A stretch of DNA of 64,000 nucleotides, from assembly GCA_037447655.1 (NCBI GenBank), contig JBBHKE010000729.1, forward strand, positions 186,001-250,000, written 5' to 3'. Under the pieces are notes generated by a model. The model worked only from the letters and a program-made list of their open reading frames with translations. It was not told the origin of the DNA and did no database searches. Origin of the DNA: Zygnema cylindricum. Taxonomy: Eukaryota; Streptophyta; Zygnematophyceae; Zygnematales; Zygnemataceae. This document shows positions 34,854 through 46,690 of this stretch, piece by piece (position 1 is the stretch's first letter; the number at the start of each line of letters is the position of its first letter). The position numbers were made by a program, and so were the translations under genes.

Positions 34854-36263
34854 GATTGCCTGTATGGAATCTGACTGATTGTTCATCAATTAAAATTTGT
34901 CTTACCCTGATGGCATCATGATGCCTAGCAAAACATGCTAAACATACACGCTCAATGGGTTCGTTTCAGTAAACATGCTGAGTCCATTAAACACCGAAAC
35001 ATTAAAGGATTTGCCAAAACAACTCCCTGCCTCATATTGCATGACATCATTATCGTCGTCATGAATTTCTTTTGTCATTGGGAAGCCATACTCACAGCAT
35101 GCAGATCAACACAACCCAAAAAAAAACGACCTTGTTTATGAGCCAGATATAGAATCTCATTAAATTGCCCGTCAAAACAAACTGAATCGCTGGACTTCCA
35201 TTGTAGTCAAACAAAATAGGCAGGATGGGGCAACAACTACTTTGACTGGGAAACCAGGAAGCCTTGTGTTTAACTCTACAGAAGGGCTTCAACATACCTT
35301 TCCCCTACTATGATTCAAATTTGAAATGCTCACCACCACCAGGAGGTTAAAAGGACAACCATACCAATTGAAATTCATGAAAGACCAAAAATTGTGGAAC
35401 TTAACAAAATATACGAATAATCCATATGAACAATCGTTTACTGGGGAGAGGTTATGAGCATGTGTAGAGAGTGGATGGAGTTTACGACTCTGTATGTCAA
35501 AAACACACAAATTAATGACAATTAATTTGTGCGTTTGCGACACTATTCACCTTCTAAACACTAGAGCAAAGAAGATTTGCATAACCAAACTCCAACCAAT
35601 ATTTCCGAACTGTCAAAAAGAATCCGTAAAACGAATCCGTAAAAAGAATCTAGTACACGAAACCGTAAAAGGAATACGTAACACGAATTCATAAAAGAAT
35701 CTGCAAAAAATCGCCTTACAAGTAGTTGACTTGGAGGCGTCTGGAAACCGAGCTTCTTTGTTGGAAGTCTCTCGGCCTTACCTTGTTGGACCAAAAAACA
35801 CCTCTCTGTCAATAAAGGAGAGAGGGCAAAATGAAAGTGTCCACTGAAAGATTGAAGCAAAAGGTTTCCTCCTTTTGAGCTAAAATAGAACAACGCATAT
35901 TTTAACAGCTTCTACACAAGACGATTAATTACCTGCAGATAAATCGGCTTTTCTCCACCCCTTTGTACCCAATGCCAACCGCTGGTACAGCACCGAATGT
36001 ACCCAATCGCACCCTTCTCTCTCCCTAAATTCCTCTTTTTCATATATGAAACATTGTCTCGTGACCAGCCTACTGTCTACAAAATTGAAAGCAAACACCA
36101 AACGACGTTTGCGATGTCTGTGTACATCGTCCTCCTGAATTCCCATTGTCCCCATACGTGCTTTCTTTACCATTTTTGCCTTCATTTCCTATATTTCCCT
36201 CATTCCTCAACAGGTGAATACTGAAGTATGACCTCCAGAGGTTTGACCTCTCCGTTTCCAACA
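34854..36263. other. Unassigned sequence beside the possible gene at 36-38 kb
   Basis: On the minus strand a donor-like GGGGAAAG/GTATGT (35,306) and several 60-110-codon frames are present, but I could not join them into a convincing coding sequence. Downstream exons or the 3' untranslated region of the 36-38 kb gene may lie here. Confidence 0.35.
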
Positions 36264-37786
36264 CTATAAGTGTCCTCCTCCTCCTCCCGCATTTGCCACC
36301 TTTCTCTCCTCTTCCACTTGTGCCGATTGCAAAGCTTTTAGCGCTTCACTCGACCCCCTCATGGCTCCCATCAGCTCCACACTCGAGCTCGCTTCTTCAG
36401 AATCAGTTCTCCGCAACTGAGAGAAGGGCAACCGAGAACTTCCACTAATCAAAGTGCCCTCTTCTACGTCCCTCCATTCCGTTTCTGTTCCTCGTCCCAT
36501 TCCTGTCCTACTTCCAACTCCCGTTCCTGTTCCCATTCCCGTTTCTGCTTCCGTTCCTATTGCCGTTTCCATTACCATTCCCGTTCCCGTTCCTGTTTCA
36601 GTTCCCGTTTCCGTTTCTGTTCCCGCTTCCATTCCTGACAAACGGCCTGACTGGCTGTCTTGTGGCACAGAACCTTTGATTGTCGAGGACACCTTTTCTA
36701 TGACGCGCATTTCTGTCCATCTCCCTGTCCCTGTTCCTGTCCCTGTTCCTGTCCCTGTTCCTGTCCCTGTCCCTATCTCTCCTTCCCCTCCCAATTCCCG
36801 AAATGGGCGAAACAGAGATATCCCGTAGGAGTTTCCGTTTCTCAAGGAGCAGTTTCCAAGGAGGGATCCCTGAAGGGAGTGGGCGGTGGAGTCGGGGGAG
36901 GGGACGTAGGCCCCGCCCTTAGAGGAGCCCTCGGGCACATCCGGCCACGCCAGGTGGGAAGGATACGAGTTCCCCGGCATCGCCACCTGGACGCTTATGT
37001 ACGGCCCCTCCAGTTTCATCAGCGTCTGCCAAGGAACCCCTTCAAGGAAAATCAGTGAAATCTTCGTTTGCGCAAATGGGTGAAGTTCGGTTTGTGGAAA
37101 TGAGTGGAAATGTCCAAAATTAGAACAAATTCCTAGGTTTTGAAAGGAAGCTGGGAGAGGGAGAGAGATGGTGAGTGCTGTTCCGAGATAGACGATAACA
37201 GAAGTAAAAAAAAAAGTGAAGGCTTGCCCTAGGAATGAAAAAAAACTATTTCCTGAAGATAGCCCGAATTCAGGCAACTCTATGATACAGCCCACATTAA
37301 TTACGGAGCATAGAATTGCAAAACGTTAAAAAGAAAACCAGAAACCGAAACAGAAACAGAAAAACAAACAAAAACAACGCCAACACAAAATAAAACAAGA
37401 ACAAAAAGAAAAACGAGAACAACAGAAACAAAAACAGAAACAAAAACAAAAACAAAAACAGAAACAGAAACAGAAACAAAAACAAAAACAAAACAAAACA
37501 AAACAAAACAAAACAAAACCAAAAACAAAAAAAAAAAAAACAAAAACCAAAACAAAAACCAAAACCAAAACAGAAACAGAAACAGAAACAGAAACGGAAA
37601 CAGCGGCGGAAGAAAATCCATGGGAACGACGTCCACCTGGGCGACATGTGACGCTCCTTCAGTCGTCGGTGGATTTCTCCTCCGACAGTAGACAGCCGCA
37701 ATAACGGAGCTCCCCATAATCAGAAAAAGACAAATTCCTCCTCCGATTAAAAACCCGGATCCAGAGCTTGGCTTCCTACAGAGTGG
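36264..37786 (-). CDS. Possible unidentified gene with one membrane segment and a Gly-Thr repeat
   Basis: Two open pieces on the minus strand. The first, 37,786-37,637 (50 codons), follows a strong acceptor (polypyrimidine run then TTCTTCCAG), encodes a hydrophobic segment (GFLIGGGICLFLIMGSSVIA) followed by CRRR, and ends at CAG/GTGGAC. The second is open from about 37,320 to a stop at 36,264 and includes GVPWQTLMKLEGPYISVQ, a GT/GE repeat from CCTGTTCCTGTC-type DNA, and the tail RRTDSEEASSSVELMGAMRG...GGGGGHL. GC content is higher than around it. The join between the pieces and the true start are not determined, and I do not recognise the family. Confidence 0.4.
36500..36775. repeat. Hexamer-based simple repeat inside the possible gene
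   Basis: CCCGTT/CCTGTT and TGTTCC-type hexamers. The cleanest stretch at 36,725-36,775 is a 12-bp CCTGTCCCTGTT alternation. Being in multiples of three, it keeps frames open on both strands (Val-Pro on plus, Gly-Thr or Glu-Thr on minus). Confidence 0.8.
37330..37610. repeat. A-rich (GAAACA/AAAACA)n simple repeat
   Basis: Tandem hexamers AAAACA and GAAACA over about 280 bp. The Phe/Cys/Val-rich frames read from the opposite strand are products of this repeat. It sits where an intron of the possible gene would be. Confidence 0.85.
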
Positions 37787-39171
37787 CTGGAAGAAAAAAA
37801 AAAAAGAAAAAAAAAAAAACCAAAAAAAGACAAAACAAGAAAAGGGGGAACGGAAAAAGAGAAGTTAGATTCACGCCCTGAGAAAGGACATCGGAGAAAC
37901 AGATAGAAGGATGAGAAGAGGATAAGTACGTAAACGTGCAATAAACAGATAAAAGTGGACAGAAAATAACAGAAAAGATAAAAAAATATTTAAAAAAATA
38001 ACTGTAATTTATCATAGCCGCTTAATTACGAATAGAGATGAAATCTGACACAAAAAACTTCAAATTGTAACATTTCTATTTTGCAAATATTATCAAAAAC
38101 TAGCAATTCCATTTCGATCTCACGTGATTGTCTCGACAAGGGTCAGCATCGGGTATCAAAGAATTCGCGAAAACTGTCGGAGAAAGAGGCGGATGAAAAT
38201 AACTATCCCATGCACCCACAAAACAACAAAACCTGACTAATAAATAAAGACTACAAGTGATTTTTTAACTGAAGTTAGCAATGGCATCTGCTTCCTTTAA
38301 GCGCCAAAAACGAAAAAAAAAGGTGGAAGAGCAACAGAAAATGGATGGCTCTTTCAAATGCATTGAACTGCAAATCAGACATCTCTCCCTCCTTCCCTCA
38401 CCCCCTCCCTGGGTTTCAATACCCCACCCGGTTATTTCTTATCACTCAGCACGTGAAATAGTGTGGACTCTTACTTTTAACAGACGAGTTCTCGTTTTGG
38501 GCTAAAATTAAAACAAATTTTAGGGTGAACCTTGAAGGAGGAGAAGGGAATATTAAAATCCCATTTTTAGTTTTTAGTTGAATACGACACCCTTTTCTTC
38601 CTTGCTATCGAGAAACCCACTACTTCCGGTGTGTACCTGGGAGGAGGAAAAGACAAAATCGGCGTTCCGATCGGCTCAGAGTCCGCGGTTTGAAAAAACG
38701 TAAAAACCGAAAAAAAACAGAAGAGTCGAAAACAAGAAAACCTGATCAAAAAAGAAAAACCGAAAAAAAAAAAAAATGCAAAAAAAAAGGGGTAAAATTA
38801 GAAACAGCTTTTGACTTACTACTACCGTCCAATTACAGAAAAGGAAAAAAAGAAAAAAAGAAAAAAAGAAAAAAATGAAAAAATGAAAAAAGTAAAAAAG
38901 AAAATGTATACAATAGTGAGAAAAAAAAGTATAGGCATTTGTAATATTGTCAATGGTGTGACACGGTGTATAAATTATCAATAAAGAGTTGTGAATTTCT
39001 CATCAGTTATTCTTTGAAAAGTGAATTTCATGGAAACTTTCAGACTTTCTAATGTCCAAAGGAAAAAAAGAAAAACGGAAAATCGGGAAAAAAAAATTCT
39101 GCTGTAATGTGAAAAACAGAACGGAAAAAATGAGTTATTCTGATCGGGACCTATTTACAAACCCATTTTGA

Positions 39172-39203
<32 letters not shown>

Positions 39204-39734
39204 AAAAAAGTGAAAGAAAAAAAAAACCCTACAAACCCTCGGGCAGGATTAAAATTTTGTAACTGAAAACATTGTCACAACGCTTTTCTCTAAAATTAAG
39301 CTCACCTTCGAGGAAACTGGGAAGCCATAGCGGTACGGTGTTAAGAAAAAACTAAAAACTACCAATATAAAAAAAGGAGAGAGTTTTAGCGAAGAGTTTT
39401 TATTCTTCGAAAATAATAAAGATTGGCAGAACTTTTCTTTCTTACCAGAACCTTCTTTTTTTGCCAAAACTGTCTTTTTCATGTCATATAGAAAACTCCT
39501 TTCTTCCAAAAACTGATTCCAAACTTGAAGACGCAAAGGGAGAAGAAAAGAAAATAGTTAAAAAAGATTCAAGCGTTGCCGTTACTGACCAGGAATCATT
39601 GTAACCGTACAGATAAATGTACGGACGTATATTTTTCTACGGTTCCTTCGATTAGTGGCCAGTAACTTTTGTGCAACTAGCCAATTAGGGTGAACCTTCA
39701 TCGGGCGCCGACAGGATACGTTTACTGACAGTAA
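37787..39734. other. A-rich low-complexity region
   Basis: Long adenine runs interrupted by G (37,790-37,850, 38,690-38,930, 39,165-39,235). The Lys-rich and Phe-rich frames here come from base composition. No gene was identified. Confidence 0.6.
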
Positions 39735-40681
39735 GGGACGTCCTCATGTAATCGGTACTTTGATAAAGTATTTTGGACTGTAGTGAAGATTCCCCGTACT
39801 AACTTGAAGAGCGTCCCAATGTGCGAAAATGAAATCGGAACTTTGACATGTGACGGTTGTACACGTAGGTACAACTTGTGACGATTGAAGCCGACTACGA
39901 AACTTCCGACGATTAGTGACGCCAACAAAAACAGCGACAGTGGTAGACGTCTATATTTTTGTGAAATTGTAGATGTTTAGGGTTTGGTGACATTGTGACG
40001 TCACGCTCACTTGTGACAACGTCGACGTCGTTGATTCAATAACTTTACGCCATGGCTTTCCGATTTCGTTTTTTCTACTTTTCTCATTCGACTTGCCATT
40101 AAAAAAAAACCTAAAAATTGTCAAAACAAATATTTTTCAAAGATATTTCATTTTATATCAATCTTGTCGTGTCTCGTTCTAAAAAGTGTGAGATAAAAGC
40201 GATAGTGTGAGAGGGAGAGGGGAGAGGCGATGACGGCGAAAAATCATCTAAAGGACCCATGAATGAAAGTGGAGGTCCGAGACCCCTGCAACGTTTTTTC
40301 CGTACATGCGCGTGACGGCCACGGAGAAAAATAGCGAGGACTCTCCCCATTCCAAAAAAAATCGCTCTCGTGTGGCGCGTGCGTGGGTCGTATTTCATTC
40401 GTTGTTTGGGCGGTACTTTAACTAAAATCACCCCCTCGAGGTGATTTTGGATGAAGTATTTTTTTGGGCTGGATTCTCTTGCCCGGGGGTCGAAAGGGGG
40501 AAAACGCCAAAATGCGTTCACATGACGACAAACACGTCGTACATCCAAAGTATGAATTGACGTTCACTATACTTTGGTAAACATGATTTTATCGTACGGC
40601 TACAGTTTTTATCAAAGTTCCCTAAAATTTAGGGTAAAAAGACAGAGAAAAGTATATACTTTAACACATGGGGACATACCC
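39735..40681. mobile_element. Family H DNA transposon, copy B (reverse orientation)
   Basis: The ends GGGACGTCCTCATGTAATCGG and CACATGGGGACATACCC are inverted and flanked by TAA (39,732-39,734 and 40,682-40,684). Relative to copy A it is reversed: GTCTACAA-type motifs lie on the left (39,900-40,030) and the central hairpin AATCACCCCCTCGAGGTGATT near 40,425-40,447. 947 bp, no transposase. Confidence 0.78.
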
Positions 40682-40684
40682 TAA

Positions 40685-41395
40685 TATTCCGTTCACTTCT
40701 CCATCAGGTCGTGTCACCAAGGAGTTTATCGTGTATGTGCTTTCTTTCGATTGGATGCACATAGGTTCATGTTTTGACGGCGAGCATGTCAAATATTCTA
40801 AAAGCACAATATCTGAATTCGTCTCCGTACATCCAGCCGCAAAATTAAATTACGTGAATGTACAATGTGTACGTTCGTGTTTTGTCTTTTTTATCGCTAT
40901 TTTGTTGTTCTTGTTTTGTCATGGCGCCGCAAATTCCGGATGTCAACGGATGGTGGAGGGAGGCGTCACGACACATTCTTCGACAAAAAAATTATCGTGG
41001 TTTTCCTTAGGATCTGATTCCCGCCGGTCCGAAGGCATGTGGCATATGTACGAAAGGCGCGTGGCGTATGCCACATGTAGGGTTTCTATTCTGGATCGCA
41101 CGTGACCATTCCACGCGTGAAAATTTTACACGTCTAGTTTATAGGTAGTCTCCTCCTGATGACAGTTAGGGAGTGTTGCCAGACATTGGACAAACTGAGC
41201 GTTTGCTTCGAAAACACATAATCGGACTGTCGACGTTGTTGCCCAACAGTTTGGAGAATCTTGACGAATCTCCAGTAATCATGTTTAAAAAAATAAAAAA
41301 AATCAATACGGCTATGTACGAAATGAGTTGGACATGTACGGGAATGCACTTTTTCTGGTAATGAACCTCACTTTTCGCCTGATGGAAGTTCACCC
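40685..41395. other. Unassigned sequence between two family H elements
   Basis: A 145-codon plus-strand frame starting inside element B and ending at 41,105 has no recognised motif. Nothing else was identified. Confidence 0.4.
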
Positions 41396-41398
41396 TTA

Positions 41399-42312
41399 GG
41401 GTGTGTCCCCATGTGTTCAAGTAAGGGTTTTTTTCTGTCGTTTTCACAGAAAACGGGACTTGCAACGAGAAAATATTACGCTGTACGGAAAATGGGCAAA
41501 AAACACAAGTACATTTTACGTCTTCTTGGAACTTGGAGGGTACGACAAGTTGGCGTTATTATCATTGCGACCCACTTCCAGCTCATCTTCACACTTTCAC
41601 TGAAATCAAATCGTGACCTGATTTTAATCAAAATACTACCCTATTGACAAATAGAAAACTTGAGTTGCACGTGTCAAACGTTTTCGAAAAAAATTGCACG
41701 AAGGAAAGTACGCGTTATTTTTTTCACTGCTCGTCACGCGCATGCACATAAGAAAATGACAAACATGTACGGAAAAAATTTTGCAGGGGTCTCGGACCTC
41801 CACTTTCCTTCATGGGTCCTTTGCAAAATTTTACGTCGTCCTCGTCTCTCCCCCTCTTTCTCACTCGACCACTCCTCTTTCTCTCATATTTACACGAAAT
41901 GCACCAATAATAGTATAAAATGAAAGATACATTTTTTTTCTTTTTTTTTAATGTTTTTGGTCTAAGTTTGATGGCATATCGAATGATAAAAGATAAGAAA
42001 ACGAAATCGTGAAGCCATGGCGGAAAATGTACGTACTGATGACGTCACATGGTAGCATGACTTCGCTATGTCACAAAACCTAAACATCTACAACGTCACA
42101 AAAACCGCGACGTCTACAACCGTCGCTGTTTTTAGGAAGTTTCGTAGTTTCGTAGTCATCTACATTTTTGTAGACGTCTACAATTGTCACATATTCGAAG
42201 TAATGAACGCGCAAGTAACGATTGACATACGCACGCTTTGAAAAGTACACCGTAAAATCTGCGCTAAAATCCAAAGTAGCTTTTCAAGTTTCGGTTACAT
42301 GGGGACACGCCA
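41399..42312. mobile_element. Family H DNA transposon, copy C
   Basis: The ends GGGTGTGTCCCCATGTG and TACATGGGGACACGCCA are inverted and flanked by TTA (41,396-41,398 and 42,313-42,315). Internal order matches copy A: TTTTTCTGTCGTTTTC near the left, then GGGGTCTCGGACCTCC, CCATGGCGGAA, and GTCTACAA..GTC motifs at 42,085-42,200. 914 bp, no transposase. Confidence 0.8.
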
Positions 42313-42315
42313 TTA

Positions 42316-42811
42316 GTCAATTACCCTAAAACTCTCTATTAGTTTGATTCTTCCGTTTTCTAGTGCGACTTTTCGACTCTCAAAGGTCGGCGCCGATTTC
42401 CTTCTGGACGTGACGTGACGACAGCAACTCCGTACTTCGAATCACATTGTCCACGTGGTACTTCGAATCATTGATTATTACAGAGCGACTTTCGCGCCGC
42501 AAGATTAGATGACGTGTAATTAGAGACCCGAAACTCAGCAAATCACAGACCAGATTTCAGTACGGGAATTTAGCTGCAGATTGGTGACGTAATATGTACG
42601 GTCTAGAACAGATTTTTGCACGTGAAAGCGAAATTTCGCTATTTGCTTGGCGGCCGTGAGGTATGATCGCATGGAATGTACGGAGGATGCGGTGATGATT
42701 GTGCTATTCGCCTATTTGTAATCTCGTATCCGTGGACGTCCGTGAAACTTTTGTAGTTGCGCACTTGCAGATTTACAGTACAGTAAACCGTGTATCTCTA
42801 TTACTGTACAG
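42316..42811. other. Unassigned sequence
   Basis: It contains a short direct repeat (GTACTTCGAATCA at about 42,431 and 42,457). No gene was found. Confidence 0.4.
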
Positions 42812-42833
42812 TACACCGTGAATCGTTATTAGC
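42812..42833. mobile_element. Family B terminus interrupted by a family A insertion
   Basis: TACACCGTGAATCGTTATTAGC is a family B end. The family A element follows directly, and family B sequence resumes at 43,473 with GTTATTAGCCTTATG before the assembly gap. Confidence 0.7.
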
Positions 42834-43472
42834 AATAGTTAAAAAGTAGGCGTTTTTATGGTAGGCCTTTGGTAGGCGCACAAAACTTGGCACTGAACTC
42901 GCGTAGAGTAGGCATATTGTATGGGTGTGAGTTGCGGACACTCTTGTACGATCGTAAGAATATGACGTATGATCATAGTACAGCACACGCCACCTGACGA
43001 AATATTTTAGCGAGCTGACGCGGCGTAGGATGACATTCCGCCGGAAAAAAAACCCGGAAAAAAAAAAAAAACGCGGACGGGCAACCTGGTTGGTCAATTT
43101 GAGGCTTTATTTAGTGTGGCCTTCAAAATTGCAGACGCTAATATGACAAATTGTCCTATCGTAAGTTGTGTTATGGGCTTTTCATGTGATCTTCTTAAGA
43201 TCGCTACTTTGATCAGCGACCGTCCGATCGTCCAAATCTGACGGTTGAAATAAAAAACACCTCAAAATTCACAGAAAAAATATTTTTTGTCCGATTTTTT
43301 TTCAAAATTTAGACATGCCGTTTAATTCTCTATCGATCGATGTGCAACTCAACCCTCTCAAACCTTTTTTTTCATTTTTCGACCAATACAATATGGGTCT
43401 TAAGGGCATATTGTATGTTTTGCATACAATAGGCATACTGTATGGGCCTACTTTCACCTACTTTTGAACTAT
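42834..43472. mobile_element. Family A element, copy 2, long form with 9-bp target duplication
   Basis: It starts AATAGTTAAAAAGTAGGCG, ends CACCTACTTTTGAACTAT, and is flanked by GTTATTAGC on both sides (42,825-42,833 and 43,473-43,481). The 639-bp body includes all of the short form (copy 4) plus about 360 bp of extra interior. 9-bp duplications point to a Mutator-type transposase acting in trans. Confidence 0.85.
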
Positions 43473-43487
43473 GTTATTAGCCTTATG

Positions 43488-43497
43488 NNNNNNNNNN
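43488..43497. other. Assembly gap of 10 N
   Basis: Ten N characters directly after GTTATTAGCCTTATG. The matching copy at 46.64 kb shows what family B sequence would normally continue here. Sequence on the far side is unrelated, so the join is uncertain. Confidence 0.99.
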
Positions 43498-44697
43498 CAC
43501 GGATTGCCTCCGACATGCTGTTTCAAGGTGGAAGCTAGTACTATGTGACGGAACTGCGATCTTTCAGACGGTAGAACTTTGTCGTACAGCCTCCGTTAGG
43601 CACGAAACAAAGTGCGTCTTGTTCAGTAGAGGAAATACTTCAATCCTTCCAGCAGGTTGTGCGGGCTTCTCCGAAATCTGAGAATAGTACGGGTCGGAAG
43701 GGTACGGAAATCCTCGGTAATATAGAAGTGTGCCTGAAAAGCACTCGAGCTTGACATTACTGCGCAGGTTTCAAAAGAGTGGGGACACTCAACTTCACCA
43801 GAGGGGCAATCGCAGCGGCCGCAGTAAAGGAACGAATCGCAGTGTCCCAACCATTGTAATTATATTAGGGACGCGGCGAAAAAAGGCAGCGACGATGTTG
43901 CCGCACTGCCGCGATACAGCGGCGCAGCCATCGCAACGCAGCATAGTTACAGTGCCGTCAGAGGAACGCAGCGCCACCGCTGCGCTGAAAGGAAAGCCAA
44001 CGGAGCAATTGTGTTTCACCACATTGGTGACAACGAACCCTCGGTTCCGCTGCAGCAGCGCATTTTTTTAAATATTGGACGTTACAATACCCTTGTACGC
44101 TGCGACGCTTTGCAGAATCCAAACGTGACAACCTCAACCCTCTTTACTAAAGCCGCCATCCACCCTCGCGACCAGCCTAGTCCAGGTAGTTTAGAGAGTG
44201 CTTCACTTTGTACAACCAGCTTACCTTACGTTCTCGAACTACCAGAATTATCCGACGCCACAACATCCATGGCATCGTCGTCTTCTCCAACGCCAAAGTG
44301 AAGGAAACTGGTACAGGTAGGGGGAGGAGATGTACCCCGCCCGGATAGATTGTTAGAGGCGGCAGAGGCCATGGTAGAGGCAGTCAGGAGGAGGGGAGTA
44401 GAGGCAGTTCCTAAACCACAGGAGACAGCTAGTAGCAGGGCAGGGGCCAGCGGAGACCAGCGAACGAGAGGGGTCACAAAATTCACAAGACCCCGATTAC
44501 AACCCACTCTAAGAAGGGGATCAGGAGGATGAGGAAGACCATGAGATTTCGGATGCGGAGGAGCCGGAACGGGAACTGACACCCTACGACAAGAATTCGA
44601 GGAGTACCGTGAAGAGAAATACGGCATGCTCCGGAAAATTACAATTTCCCTAAGGAAACAAAGTTCAGCGGGACGTTGAATCCTTAGTGGGAGGCAT
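43498..44697 (+). mobile_element. GC-rich internal region of a possible LTR retroelement
   Basis: It contains Gly- and Glu-rich short frames (GATGAGGAAGACCATGAG, then QEFEEYREEKYGMLRKI near 44,590) and CGCAGC-rich clusters at 43,880-44,000. It ends in a purine tract AGTGGGAGGCAT beside a TGTAACAC start, as an element interior would end at its 3' LTR. No RT or integrase is seen, so it could be a large non-autonomous derivative. Confidence 0.35.
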
Positions 44698-45090
44698 TGT
44701 AACACGGTTACAAGGTTGGGTACTTAGTGGCTAGAAACTCGGTTGCTATAGTTGCGGTCGCAGAGCAGCGCAGCTGCGATTCCAGATCAGCGCAACATAG
44801 CGACATATCAACTTAGTAGAATAGCGTAGCGCAGCATAGCAACGCAGCGTGGCAGTATAGCAACGCCGCAGAATGTAGACTTAACCGTATAGTTCTAGAA
44901 GGATACCTTGGATAGATCTCGGTTGACCGCGAAGGTCCACGTGTACATTTGTACAGTATTGGGTTGACTAGCAGTTAGTTAGTTCAAATAGTGAGACAAA
45001 CGTAGTAAGAGACAGACTCTTTGAGTAGACCTTCGCGGCGAGCGCTGAATCTTGTAATCCTCTCTTGAGTAATAAAGTGCAACCTTGCCT
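44698..45090 (+). repeat. Possible LTR with CGCAGC clusters
   Basis: It starts TGTAACACGGTTACAAGG after a polypurine-like tract. It contains CGCAGCATAGCAACGCAGCG-type clusters and the AATAAAG-like signal near 45,070. No partner LTR is in the window, so the call rests on the boundary alone. Confidence 0.35.
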
Positions 45091-45179
45091 GTCACTGATG
45101 TGTGCGCCTGCTGTTGGTATGGGAAGATCCTTGGAGCCTTCCGCTGTGCATTGTGGTGTACTGTGGTACTTTTATTTCT

Positions 45180-45890
45180 TGTTCCTTTTACACGTATGAA
45201 GGAATCGCAAATTCGTAGAGTACCATTTGCGTCATCCTCGAACTTAGGGTGTACGAAAATTTGTCGTTTGTGTGTTTTTCGACCCACTTCGACGACAAAA
45301 AACGTCATCTTCAACCTTATCTTTAAAACACATGCGCGATGTGTTTTAAAACTAGGGATTTTATACAAACAAATAGCAACACATATTCGCACGTGCTGCA
45401 ATTTTTCGAAGTTTTTCACACAATTTTCAAAGACAAAGGAAAGTACGGAAGTCGCTGTGTTTTGTCCGTTTGCATTAAATACGACAAAGAAAAGTACACA
45501 ATTTTTTTGGTTTTGTCCGTTTTAGTCGAGTACGGTTTTTTTTTTTGAAGGGGTCTTGAAATTCCGATGCCATTTCACGTCGACCGGATAGGAGACGCGA
45601 AGGCAAAGCGCCTCGTCTTCAATTGTGAAACTGCACAGGCTGGAAGGCGGTACGTCTACAATGTCACGGTAAGACATGCGACTTTACACAAGCAGTTCCA
45701 AAAAATAACGTCCGACAACACAGATTGTCGGCGTTGACAACCATCGCAGGTATTGTTGACGTATACAATCGTCACAAACGTAATTTACGATTACGTTTGT
45801 ACACATAGGGACACTTGAAAAGCGGGTCCGCCGGATCCGCGCTAAAATACAAAGTAAGTTCGCTAAGTTACAAGTACATGGGGACATACC
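45180..45890. mobile_element. Family H DNA transposon, copy D (left end missing)
   Basis: The right end GTACATGGGGACATACC is followed by TTA (45,891-45,893). TCTACAATGTCAC and GTTGACGTATACAATCGTCAC motifs precede it, and TTTTTCGACCCACTTCGACG matches copy C near its left part. The left terminus is not present. Confidence 0.65.
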
Positions 45891-45991
45891 TTAATAAGCA
45901 ATTTTCGTAAGCACCATCACATTTTGTACATTGCAGTATTTCAAAACAATCGAATTAGAGTAATTAAAGCTTATTAAACAGTATTTACATC

Positions 45992-46624
45992 ATAGTTCAA
46001 AAGTAGGCGTTTTTATGGTAGGCCTTTGGTAGGCGCACAAAACTTGGCACTAAACTCGCGTGGAGTAGGGATATTGTATGGGTGTGCGTTGCGAACACTC
46101 TTGTACGATCGTACGAATATGACGTATGATCATAGTACAACGCACGCCACCTGACGAAATTTTTTAGCGAATTGACGCGGCGTAGGATGACATTCCGCCG
46201 AAAAGAAAACCCGGAAAAAAAAACGCGGACGGGCAACCTGGTTGGTCAATCTGAGGCTTTATTTAGCGTGGCCTTCAAAATTGCAGATGCTAATATGACA
46301 AATTGTCCTATCGTCAATTGTGTTATGGGCTTTTCATGTGATCTTCTTAAGATCGCTACTTTGATCTGCGACCGTCCGATCGTCCAAATCTGACGGTTGA
46401 AATAAAAAACACCTCAAAATTCACAGAAAAAATATTTTTTGTCCGATTTTTTTTCAAAATTTAGACATGCCGTTTAATTCTCTATCGATCGATGTGCAAC
46501 TCAACCCTCTCAAACCTTTTTTTTCATTTTTCGACCAATACAATATGGGTCTTAAGGGCATATTGTATGTTTTGCATACAATAGGCATACTGTATGGGCC
46601 TACTTTCACCTACTTTTGAACTAT
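45992..46624. mobile_element. Family A element, copy 3, long form
   Basis: Nearly the same as copy 2 over its whole 633 bp, and it shares copy 2's right flank GTTATTAGCCTTATG. Its left flank (CAGTATTTACATC) is different, so the 9-bp duplication is not matched on the left. The copy has therefore been rearranged or converted since insertion. Confidence 0.82.
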
Positions 46625-46690
46625 GTTATTAGCCTTATGTACTCTATATCGGCACCCCAAAATTTTGACATTGATTCCCGAAATACAGTG
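46625..46690. mobile_element. Family B element fragment
   Basis: GTTATTAGCCTTATGTACTC then GGCACCCCAAAATTTTGACA matches the right end of the element at 11,319-11,559 in reverse orientation. Its outermost 15 bp are missing at the family A junction. Confidence 0.65.

Noticed and set aside
35092-35543. Minus-strand frames around 35.1-35.5 kb as exons of the 36-38 kb gene
   Set aside because: Donor- and acceptor-like sites exist, but joining them in phase gives stop codons. No family motif is recognised.
37297-38981. Phe/Cys/Val-rich and Lys-rich open frames
   Set aside because: They are read from A-rich hexamer and homopolymer runs. No motif or non-repetitive part supports coding, except the short exon at 37,637-37,786.
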